From positions 98,031 to 162,030 of the forward strand of contig DATCEH010000029.1 of assembly GCA_036510225.1 (NCBI GenBank): a stretch of 64,000 bases of DNA, given 5' to 3'. Origin of the DNA: Palsa-513 sp036510225 (GTDB lineage: Bacteria; Actinomycetota; Thermoleophilia; Solirubrobacterales; Solirubrobacteraceae). The notes beneath the pieces are model-generated. The model ran no database searches and had not been told where the DNA came from. It worked only from the letters and a program-made list of their open reading frames with translations. Positions 1 through 9,206 of the stretch are shown here, piece after piece. How positions within the stretch are numbered: position 1 is the stretch's first letter; every line of letters starts with the position of its first letter. The position numbers and the translations under genes are program-made.

Positions 1-916
<916 letters not shown>

Positions 917-917
<1 letters not shown>

Positions 918-2182
918 TGGCGGTCATCTTCCACACCTCCGACTGGCACGTCGGCAAAACGCTCGCCCGCATCTCCCGCGAGGATGACCACGCCGCCGTG
1001 CTGGAGGAGATCGTCGCACAGGCCGGCCAGGCCGAACCCGACCTGATCATCCACTCCGGTGACGTGTTCGACAGTTTCCGCCCGGCGACGGCGGACATGC
1101 GCCTCGCGCTCACCGCGCTGCGCGCGCTCGGGCGGATCGCACCGACCGTCGTGCTGGCCGGCAACCACGACTCCGCAGCACTCTTTGAGGTGTTCGCGCT
1201 GCTCCTCGGCGAGGACTCGCGGGTCCGGTTCGTGGGCCGCGCGAGACATCCACGCGACGGCGGGATCATCGACGTCGCGTCCCAGGATGGATCGCAGCGG
1301 TTGCGCCTTGCGTCGATGCCGTTCGTGCATCCCAACCGACAGGTCGACTGGTTCGAGGACCCAAGGCGGTTCATGGGCCAGTACGCCGAGAAGCTGCGCG
1401 CGATGAACAACCTGCTGCGCGAGGGCCTCGACGACGGCTACGACCCGGGACGCGACGTGCTGCTCTACGCCGCCCACCTGCATCTCAGCGGCGCGCACCT
1501 CTCCGGATCGGAGCGAGCGCTGCACGTCACCGACACCTACGCAGCCGACGCGCGCAGCCTGCCGCTGGTGTCCTACAGCGCACTCGGCCATATCCACAAA
1601 CCGCAGCAACTGCCCGGCCAGCCCGCGTTCTACGTCGGCTCGCCGCTGCAGCTCGACTTCGGCGAAGCCGGCCAGGAGAAGTCCTCGATCGTCGTCGACG
1701 CCCAGCCCGGCCGAGGCGCCAACGTCACGCGCCTACCGCTACGCACCGGACGGGCGCTGCGTGAGCTGAAGGGGCCCCTCCAGACGATTCAGGCGACCGC
1801 GGGCGACGTCGGGCGCGAACTGGTGCGCGTCATCGTCGAGACGCAGGACCCAATCCCCGACCTCGCCCACACTATCGGTGGGCTGCTGCCCCACGCGACG
1901 ATCGTGGAGATCGTCGAGGACGTCGCCTCTCGCCGCCTCGAGGTCCTCGATCCCGACGCGAGCGACCCCGACGCGCCCGAGCCGAGCCTCGAGGAGCTGA
2001 TGCAACGCTATCTTGAGGACCGCGCGACGCTCGACCCCGACGTTCCCGCGCAACGGGTGCGAGCACTCTTCGCAGCGCTCAACCAAGAGCTCGACGGCGA
2101 CGAGCTCCCCCCGATCGACGGACTCAGCGAACTGCTCGACGCCGAGCTGCCTGACGCGCCGCGGGAGCACCAGCCCGCGTGA
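917..2182 (+). CDS. sbcD: Exonuclease SbcCD subunit D (Mre11-like metallophosphoesterase)
   Basis: This 421-aa protein carries the complete calcineurin-like phosphoesterase motif set. HTSDWHVGKT at residues 6-15 is the DxH motif, GDVFDSF follows, LAGNHDS is the GNHD motif, and AAHLHLSG and GHIHKP supply the distal histidines. These bind two manganese ions in Mre11/SbcD nucleases, which trim DNA ends and hairpins with SbcC. It starts inside the stop codon of the HerA-like gene and its own TGA overlaps the GTG start of sbcC (GTGA at 2179-2182), so the three genes form a tight operon. The acidic C-terminal region after about residue 330 is the expected capping and SbcC-binding part. No motif is missing. 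Confidence 0.93.
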
Positions 2183-5100
2183 GGCCGCTCGAGCTACGAA
2201 TCAGCGGCCTGCGGTCCTACCGCGCCGAGACAACCGTCGACTTCACCGATCTGAACCTGGTCGCGATCATCGGCGCAACCGGTTCGGGCAAGTCGAGCCT
2301 GCTGGAGGCGATCACGTACGCGTTGTACGGCAGCGCGACATGGGGCGGCAAGAGCACCAAGGCACTGATCGCCGACGGCGCGATCTCGATGACCGTGAGC
2401 CTCAGTTTCCTCGCCGACGACCAAAAATGGCTGATCACCCGCAAGGCCTCACGCGGTGCCTACCCCCCGTCAACCCAGGAACTGCAATGCATCTCTGACC
2501 CCGCACGGCCGAAGATCGACGGATCCAGCGACGTCAAAGCCCGCATCGTCGAGCTGATCGGCCTGGACTACGACGGGTTCAAATCCTGCGTGCTCCTGCC
2601 GCAGGGACGCTTTGACCAGCTCCTGAAAGCGACCGCCGCGGACCGCGTCGGGATCCTCAAGGGAATCCTCGGCCTCGAAGCGCTCAACACCACCCGCGGC
2701 CGCGCCCACGAACTGCGCGACATCGTCAGCGACCGCCTCGAAGAGCTCCGCAAGGCCCGCGCCGAGTTCATGCAGAACCCGCGCGCCACGCACCAGACAA
2801 GCACGGCGCGGATCACGGCGCTCACACCACGCCTCGATGAGCTCAGGCAGCTCGAGCGCCGCGCACAATCGCTGATCGAGGACGTCCGCGGCCACCAAGC
2901 CGACAGCGACACGGCCGCGCAGGCCGCCGCCAGGCTCGTCGAACTCACCGACAACGAGCTCCTGGATCGCCTCCGCGTACTCGAGCGACTGGAGCGCGAC
3001 CTCACCGCGATCCACGAGGACGCCGTCACGGCAGCCGGGTCGGCTGAGCGTGAGGCGCTCGCCGCGCGGACAGCCGTCGCCGAAGCCAAGCACGACGGTC
3101 GCGACGCGGCCGCGATCACCGGCCTTCGCGGCACGCTCGCCGCCTCCACCGCCGACCTAGAGGCGATCGACGAGACCCGCACCCAGCTCGCCCGCAGACA
3201 CGCCGAACTCGAAGCGGACCGTGAGACGCTTGCCGAAAAGGTCGAGCAGGTCGCCAGGCTCGCCCGCGCGCACGACGAGTCGGCCGCGGTTGAACAGCAG
3301 GCCGAGACCGCTGCCAGCCGGGCCCGCGCAGACGCCGCAGCTTTGATCGCGCGCATCGAGATGATCGCCGCTGGTCGCGCGACGCTCGCCAGCCGCGAAA
3401 CCACCCTTCGGGAGTCTCGGGCTCGCCGCGAGCTCGCTCGCCGCGAGTCAGAAGCAGCGCGAGAACAACAGCAGGAGGCCGCGGCGGCGCTCAAGGAGGT
3501 CAAGGCCGCACTGGACGACGCCGAACGAGCGGACGCCGCGGCGCGCGCAGCGCTCGGCTGCGAGCCGGGTGACCAGTGCCCCGTCTGCACCCAAGAGCTC
3601 CCAGCCACGTTCCAGATCCCCGGCTCGGCAGCCGACATCGTCGCGCTCCGACAAGCCTTCGAGGACGCCCAAGCTGCGGAGCGCGGCGCGCACGCCGAGC
3701 TAGCGAACCTGCGCGCCACCGAAGCCCGAGAGTCAACGCTGCTCGCGGACGCCACGACCGCGCGGGACGACGCGCAAGCGGCGTGGACGGCGCTCGTAGC
3801 GACGCCGCTGCCCGGCGATCTCGATCCCGACACGGTCACCGCGGATCCAGCGACCGTGGCCGTCGTCACCGATCCCGCGGAGAAGGCCGCGGAGCGCTAC
3901 AGGGCCGCCCGGCAAGCCTCCAAGCAGGCCTCGGGCGAACACCACGCCGCGGCCGCAGTAGTCAGCACCACCGAGCAGGCGCTCGCCCGCCGCGGCGACG
4001 ATCTCGCCAGCGACACCGACCGCGTCGAGCGTCGCGAGCAAAGCACGCGCAGTAGGCTGCGGCTCCTCCCCCACTGGGTCGAGGTTCCCGAGACGGCCGT
4101 CCCCGCCGACCTCGCCGCCTGTGACGCGCCTCTGGCCGAGGCGCTGCGGCACGCGGAAGAACTGGAAGATCTCGCTGCGGGGTCCGCCGCGGCCGCGACA
4201 AGCCGACGCGATCAACTCGACGCGGTCAAGCAACGGCTTCAGAACGAACTCAACGGTCCAGCCAACATCGAACGCGGCATCCTTCGCAACTTGAGCGCCG
4301 AGGCCAATCGTCATCGCGAGGATCACCTACGAGAAGCTCCGCCGGCGGCCGCGGCCGTCACACAACTCCTCGTGTGGGGCGAGCAGATTGTGGCCGGCGC
4401 CGACGACACCCTCGCGACGTTGCGCGCTACCGAGAGCGGCGCGTCGGAGAACGCGCGAGCAACGAAGGCCGAGGGCGTGGCGCTGCTTGCGGGCGCCGGG
4501 TTTGAGACCTCCGAGGAGCTCCGCACGGCCGTGATCGACGCTGCCGGCGAGCTCAAATTCGCGACCTCAGAGCACGAGCGTGCGGCCGCGCAGCTCGAAC
4601 CGGTCGCCACGATCGACGACCTCGTCACGAGAGCCGAGCAGCTACGCGGCGGCTTTTGCGAACTCGGGAAACAGCTCGCCGACGGAAAGTTCGTCGGGTA
4701 CGTCGTCGAACAGCGCCAACAGACCCTTCTCAAGCTCGCGAGCGGCATCGTCGGCGAGGTAACCGGCGGCCGCTACGGCTTCACGAAAGACTTCGACATC
4801 GTCGACCGACAGACCGGCGCGTCCCGCACACCAGACACGCTGTCCGGCGGCGAGACGTTCCTCGTCAGCCTCGCGCTCGCACTCGGCCTCGTCGAACTCG
4901 CCGATCGCAGCGGCGGCCGCCTCCAAGCCCTCTTCCTCGACGAAGGCTTCGGCAGCCTCGACCCCGACGCCCTCGACCAAGCCCTCAGCGCGCTCGAGCG
5001 CCGCGCCGAAACCGGACGCCTCATAGCCATGATCAGCCACGTACCCGTAATCGCCGAACGCATCGAGCAGGTCCTACAAGTCACCAGAACGACCGACGGC

Positions 5101-5184
5101 TCCCACGTCAGGCGGCTCGACGAAGGCGAACGTGACGCTCTGCTGCTCGACGACGCCACCCAACAGACGGCGGCAGTAGCCTGA
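2179..5184 (+). CDS. sbcC: Exonuclease SbcCD subunit C (Rad50-like SMC ATPase)
   Basis: This 1001-aa protein has the layout of SbcC/Rad50. Walker A (GATGSGKSS) is at residues 32-40. Long Ala/Glu/Arg-rich coiled coils follow, interrupted by a zinc hook, CPVC, at residues 467-470. The ABC signature LSGGET is near residue 888, Walker B (LFLDEG) near 918, and a D-loop/H-loop region contains ISHVPV. It should dimerise on DNA ends and drive the nuclease SbcD. The GTG start overlaps the sbcD stop by 4 bp. No nurA-like gene follows; about 700 bp without a convincing gene comes next. A 433-aa open frame on the opposite strand at 2568-3869 is a composition artefact. Confidence 0.94.
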   Translation: MRPLELRISGLRSYRAETTVDFTDLNLVAIIGATGSGKSSLLEAITYALYGSATWGGKSTKALIADGAISMTVSLSFLADDQKWLITRKASRGAYPPSTQELQCISDPARPKIDGSSDVKARIVELIGLDYDGFKSCVLLPQGRFDQLLKATAADRVGILKGILGLEALNTTRGRAHELRDIVSDRLEELRKARAEFMQNPRATHQTSTARITALTPRLDELRQLERRAQSLIEDVRGHQADSDTAAQAAARLVELTDNELLDRLRVLERLERDLTAIHEDAVTAAGSAEREALAARTAVAEAKHDGRDAAAITGLRGTLAASTADLEAIDETRTQLARRHAELEADRETLAEKVEQVARLARAHDESAAVEQQAETAASRARADAAALIARIEMIAAGRATLASRETTLRESRARRELARRESEAAREQQQEAAAALKEVKAALDDAERADAAARAALGCEPGDQCPVCTQELPATFQIPGSAADIVALRQAFEDAQAAERGAHAELANLRATEARESTLLADATTARDDAQAAWTALVATPLPGDLDPDTVTADPATVAVVTDPAEKAAERYRAARQASKQASGEHHAAAAVVSTTEQALARRGDDLASDTDRVERREQSTRSRLRLLPHWVEVPETAVPADLAACDAPLAEALRHAEELEDLAAGSAAAATSRRDQLDAVKQRLQNELNGPANIERGILRNLSAEANRHREDHLREAPPAAAAVTQLLVWGEQIVAGADDTLATLRATESGASENARATKAEGVALLAGAGFETSEELRTAVIDAAGELKFATSEHERAAAQLEPVATIDDLVTRAEQLRGGFCELGKQLADGKFVGYVVEQRQQTLLKLASGIVGEVTGGRYGFTKDFDIVDRQTGASRTPDTLSGGETFLVSLALALGLVELADRSGGRLQALFLDEGFGSLDPDALDQALSALERRAETGRLIAMISHVPVIAERIEQVLQVTRTTDGSHVRRLDEGERDALLLDDATQQTAAVA

Positions 5185-5398
5185 AATGCGCGTCCCACCC
5201 ACGGAGGCAGCTCATCGCAACCGAGGTTCAGAGCAACCACAAATCCCGGTCTCCGTCACACCCAGCCTGGCTCACGGCCACGTCGGCGAGGCCCGCAGAA
5301 CGCCTCACAGCGCCCAGGGCGGGCCCCAAACGGCGCTCAACCCCCCGGAATGGCGGACAGGGCCACTCCGGCGAACAGGTCCAAGCGACAAGCTAGTC

Positions 5399-5449
5399 GT
5401 GCTCTTTTCAAACCGGCGCAAGTGGTCCACTTTTACCGGCGTTGACATC
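5399..5449. mobile_element. Possible IS21-like end relic in a 710-bp gene-free gap
   Basis: The gap 5185-5894 has no open frame with convincing protein character. On the minus strand, bases 5449-5399 read TGTCAACG, then GGTAAAAGTGGACCACTT, then GCGCCGG. This resembles terminal sequences I associate with IS21-family elements, which begin TGT and repeat a TGGACCA-type block. No transposase or opposite end is visible, so this would be only a relic. The assignment is from memory of the family ends and is weak. Confidence 0.25.
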
Positions 5450-5894
5450 GTTGTGCGAACGCTCCGCAGCAACGAATCTGACCGGCCTGCGCTCGCGCGC
5501 GGGAACCCTCCTCGCCCCAGCGCCGCTGCCCGCCTTGTTCCCGCCGTCGCAGCCGCATGCGATCTGCGCGGTGATCGCCTTGCCGCAAGCATCCCGCGGG
5601 CGGCGGGACACATCCCGTAAGAGCAGTTCCAGCCCGAAAACGCAGAGGCGAGGCGAACGCCGACGGGACCTCGGGTCCGAAGCCACCGCCTCCGCCAAAG
5701 GATCTTGTCACCTGCTGGCGAAAGACACGGGCACTCCCGCGTGGCTCGGTGGCGCGGCTTGGTGGACCCGATGCCCGGCTCGGTACACGCGTGAGCGCGT
5801 GTTGGCGACAACGTAGACGTTCCGCGGTTCTCTGCGGCGGCAACGACGGCGGGCTGGGACCACCCGACGACAGCGGCATGCACAATGTGTCCTC

Positions 5895-8342
5895 ATGAAG
5901 GACGCTGCCTATGAGCGACTCATCGAGTTGCTCGACGACTCGAGCCTCTCGCCAGCCGCGGTGGACTGTGTGCTGGCAGCAGCCGACGGGGAGCCGGAAC
6001 TAGCGGCGCACTTGGCTGGCAAGGAGGCTCCGGCGCGGCGCTCTCCTGCGGCGCAACCCACCATCGTCCCTGCGCGGGTATATCTGGAGGAGATCGCCGT
6101 CGAGGGGTTTCGCGGGGTGGGTCGGTCGGCGCGGCTGCAGCTGGAGCCTGGTCCTGGGCTCACGCTCGTCGTCGGACGTAACGGTTCGGGTAAGTCGAGC
6201 TTCGCAGAGGGGCTCGAGGTTCTGCTCACGGGTACCACGCTGCGCTGGGAGGAGCGGACAAAGGTCTGGCAGGAGGGTTGGCGCAATCTGCATCACGAGG
6301 GCGTTGTCTCGCTCGACGCGCGGTTTCGCATCGATGGCGAGGCGAAGGCGCTCGAGGTCGGCCGTACGTGGCCGGCAGATGCCACCCTTGGGTCTCCTCA
6401 TGCGCTGCGCGTGCGCGGGCCGCGGGAGAGTTGGGACGCGCTCGGTTGGCAGCGGCCGCTCGAACAGTTTCGGCCGATCCTCTCCTACAACGAACTCGGA
6501 ACCATGTTCACCTCGCCGACACGGGCGGCGGTCCTCTACGACGCGCTCTCAGCGGTTCTCGGGCTGGAAGACTTCGACGCGGTCCAGTCGGCACTGCGCC
6601 AACAGCGCCTCGCTAGCGACAAGGCGGTCAAGGGCGAAAGGGAAGCCCGCCAGGCGCTTCTCCGGAAATTGCAGGCCGCTGCCGATCCGCGCGCCGCGAC
6701 CGCGGCGACGCAACTTCGGCCCCGCGCGCCCGACCTGGAGGCCGTCATGAGCTCGACTGTCCTCGCGGAAACTGGCGCGGAGCACGACGCGCGCCTGCTA
6801 GTCGCCTTGGAGCTGCCCGCGCTTGATTCGATCGACGCGCGGTTCGGCGAGATGAAAGCGGCCCGCGAGCGGATCGAGGAGCTGGAGATCAGCGACGCGA
6901 GCAGACTCGACGCCCTCGCCGCCCTGCTGGAGGCAGGACTGGCCTTTCACAACCAGCACAGCGGACGGTCGCGAGATTGTCCCCTGTGCGGCACCGAGGA
7001 TGCGCTAGATGAGGGATGGTTGTTGCGAACTCACGCCGAGGCGCAAGAGCTTCGCCAACAGAGCCGTGATCTGCGGGAGGCGCGAAACGTGTTTCCGGCT
7101 GCCCGGGCCGGAGCCGCCGACATCTTTGCCCGCGGCACGAGGGCCGCTCTGGCGCAGGGGGCCGGGGCCGGGATCGAGGTCGGTGATGCTGAGATAATCT
7201 GGGAGGCCTGGTCAGCACTGCTCGCGGGAGCCGACGACGAGTTCATGGCTCAGGGGCCGGCGGTGGCGACTCAGTTGCTGAATGCGGTCAGAGAAGCACA
7301 GCGGAAGGCGGTGGCCGAGCAGGCGACCCGCGACCTGGAGTGGCGGCCGCTGCGAGACGCCATTGTAGACTGGGCCTCCATCGCGCGTGCCGCGGCGCGC
7401 CCAAGAGATCTCGTCGGATCGCTGAAAGACGCAGAGACGTGGATGAAGGCCTGCACGGCGCGTCTCCGCGACGAGCGACTCGCGCCGGTGGTCGAGGCCG
7501 CTCTCGCGAACTGGACGGAGCTGCGGCACGAGAGCAACGTCATGCTCGGGGGCGTGGCGTTGCGCGAGCGCGGAAACCAGCGGTCTGTCACCTTCGACGT
7601 GGTCGTCGACGGCACGGATGCCTCCGCTTTCGGCGTGATGAGCCAGGGAGAGCTTTCGGCGTTGGCTATCAGCATCTTCCTCCCCCGAGCCATGCTGCCG
7701 GGGAGCCCTTTCGCGTTCATCCTGATCGACGATCCCGTCCAATCGATGGACCCGGCCAAGGTCGACGGTCTGGCGCGCGTGCTTGCCAGGGCGGCCGGCG
7801 AGCGACAGGTCATCGTCTTCACGCATGACGAGCGCCTCCCTGAGGCGGTGCGGCGGCTCGGCATCGATGCGCGAATCATGCAGGTCCAGCGGCGAGCCGG
7901 GTCAAAGCTCGAGATCGTCGCGGCCCGGCCGCCGAGCGACCGGCACATCGGGGAGGCATTCGCCTTCGCGAAGGCCGACGATGTGCCCGAGGAGGTACGC
8001 GCCCGCGTTATTCCGGGCTTATGCCGGTGCGCGATCGAGGCGGCCTGCGCCGCACGCGTGAGACGGACCCTGCTGGAGGAGGGGACCGCTCACGCGCTGG
8101 TGGAGGAGCGTCTCGGTTCGATCACATCGCTGACGGGCTGGCTTGCGGCAGCACTGGACCTTACGGTCGCTCAGGGCAGGGAGATCCGCGAGGCGATCCG
8201 CCGACTCGGGGGAGATGACGCCGTGGAGGTGGTCGACCTGGCGCGCAGGGGCGCCCACGAAAGACTCAACGTCGACGGGCTGCAGCTCGTCCAGGGGGCA
8301 AGACGGCTCGTCCGCGCGCTTGAGGAGCGGCCGCGCCCATAG
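5895..8342 (+). CDS. SMC/Rad50-like AAA ATPase, RloC-like, of a probable defence pair
   Basis: This 815-aa protein has Walker A (GRNGSGKSS) at residues 94-102 after an N-terminal helical extension of about 60 residues. A single zinc-hook-like CPLC lies at 362-365, flanked by charged helices. The SQGELSALAIS signature and the Walker B ILIDDPVQSMD near residue 609 are followed by an H-loop-like VIVFTHD. This combination marks Rad50/RecF-class ATPases used in phage defence, such as RloC. The last 130 residues form an extra helical domain. The next gene encodes a small HEPN-like protein, so the two probably act together. The helicases or nucleases of known multi-gene systems are absent. Function is inferred. 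Confidence 0.72.
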   Translation: MKDAAYERLIELLDDSSLSPAAVDCVLAAADGEPELAAHLAGKEAPARRSPAAQPTIVPARVYLEEIAVEGFRGVGRSARLQLEPGPGLTLVVGRNGSGKSSFAEGLEVLLTGTTLRWEERTKVWQEGWRNLHHEGVVSLDARFRIDGEAKALEVGRTWPADATLGSPHALRVRGPRESWDALGWQRPLEQFRPILSYNELGTMFTSPTRAAVLYDALSAVLGLEDFDAVQSALRQQRLASDKAVKGEREARQALLRKLQAAADPRAATAATQLRPRAPDLEAVMSSTVLAETGAEHDARLLVALELPALDSIDARFGEMKAARERIEELEISDASRLDALAALLEAGLAFHNQHSGRSRDCPLCGTEDALDEGWLLRTHAEAQELRQQSRDLREARNVFPAARAGAADIFARGTRAALAQGAGAGIEVGDAEIIWEAWSALLAGADDEFMAQGPAVATQLLNAVREAQRKAVAEQATRDLEWRPLRDAIVDWASIARAAARPRDLVGSLKDAETWMKACTARLRDERLAPVVEAALANWTELRHESNVMLGGVALRERGNQRSVTFDVVVDGTDASAFGVMSQGELSALAISIFLPRAMLPGSPFAFILIDDPVQSMDPAKVDGLARVLARAAGERQVIVFTHDERLPEAVRRLGIDARIMQVQRRAGSKLEIVAARPPSDRHIGEAFAFAKADDVPEEVRARVIPGLCRCAIEAACAARVRRTLLEEGTAHALVEERLGSITSLTGWLAAALDLTVAQGREIREAIRRLGGDDAVEVVDLARRGAHERLNVDGLQLVQGARRLVRALEERPRP

Positions 8343-8401
8343 CTCCTTCCGACCTCCTGATCGAGGCGCGCCGGATACTCGACGATCCCAGGCGCAGTAC
8401 C

Positions 8402-8746
8402 GTGTCCGCGTGGCCACGCGCGGCGGCGCTACTCGCCCGTCAGGCGCTCGAGGCTGGCCTCGCGGCGGTATGGGGGACTCGTGCGCCCGGGGTTGAGCAC
8501 CTCAACATGCGCGCCCAACTCAGCTGCGCCCGCGTGTACCTGGACGCAGATCTGGCCGGGGAGCTCTCCTACACGTGGCATGCCCTCTCGCGGACCACCC
8601 ACCACCATCCCTACGAACTCGATCCGACGCACGACGAGCTAGCGTCGCTGCTTTCCGCAGCAGAGAGAGTGATCCACTGCCTCGAGGCGGCGGGCGGTGC
8701 TCCGGTGCGAGCGAGCGGTTCGTGCGCCGGAGGCTCGGTAGGGTGA
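8402..8746 (+). CDS. Small HEPN/DUF4145-like protein, partner of the upstream ATPase
   Basis: This mainly helical protein of 114 residues from GTG 8402 contains LLARQALEAGLAAVWG, followed by WHALSRTTHHHPYEL. The latter has an R-x4-H arrangement (SRTTHHH), as in HEPN-fold ribonucleases, and matches the layout of DUF4145-like domains. The frame is open back to 8324. The stretch from 8342 (DLLIEARRILDDP) looks like the first helix of the fold, but the only upstream starts are unusual (ATA at 8339, overlapping the ATPase stop TAG, or CTG at 8357). The true start is therefore uncertain. Immediate adjacency to an RloC-like ATPase suggests an ATPase-gated RNase or toxin. This assignment is by eye only. 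Confidence 0.55.
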   Translation: MSAWPRAAALLARQALEAGLAAVWGTRAPGVEHLNMRAQLSCARVYLDADLAGELSYTWHALSRTTHHHPYELDPTHDELASLLSAAERVIHCLEAAGGAPVRASGSCAGGSVG

Positions 8747-8894
8747 CGCGTGGTCGGCCAACACCTGCCGAGTTCCCAGAACGTTCAAGGGTCGTCGACA
8801 CGCGATGCGCGTCAAACCAGCGATCGGAGGAGGTCACAATCGCACCGAATCGGTCCGATCGCACCGGAGCGGGGCCTGCGCTGAGACGGCGGGC

Positions 8895-9134
8895 TTATGC
8901 TGCTGCGCGCTGCGCTCCGCGCAACTCGTCCGGCAACGCCATTTCAAAGCCGAGCTTCCGAAGCGCCGAGACAAGGGTCAAGTACTTCTCGCGCTTGACC
9001 TCGGCGTATGCGGACGGGTCGTCGGCGAGTTCGGCGATCGTCACCGCGTGGTACTTGGCGTACCAAGCGCCCGCGCCGCGTAGAGCGTCGAGCTCGCCGA
9101 CAGTCAACTCCGGCAGCTGGTTTGGCTCGTCCAC
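8895..9134 (-). CDS. Small hypothetical protein, divergent from the type IIG enzyme
   Basis: This minus-strand frame ends at TAA 8897-8895. It has clearly protein-like sequence, including GAGAWYAKYHAVTIAELADD and YLTLVSALRKLGFEM. A GTG at 9134 gives 79 residues; the frame also stays open upstream across the start of the type IIG gene, so the start is uncertain and no good ribosome site is visible. It contains charged amphipathic helices, no membrane segment and no recognised domain. Its head-to-head position with the restriction-methyltransferase suggests a controller or accessory protein for that system, but no helix-turn-helix can be identified with confidence. Confidence 0.5.
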   Translation of the reverse strand: MDEPNQLPELTVGELDALRGAGAWYAKYHAVTIAELADDPSAYAEVKREKYLTLVSALRKLGFEMALPDELRGAQRAAA

Positions 9135-9206
9135 GCCGAGGAAGCTACTCGTCGCCGCGGACGTTTCTCGTCGTTCGGCGCCATTCTCGCCGCTCGTTGC
9201 GGAACT

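Noticed and set aside
2568..3869. 433-codon minus-strand frame opposite sbcC
   Set aside because: Ser/Ala/Arg-only composition and no domain; it mirrors the third-codon GC bias of sbcC.
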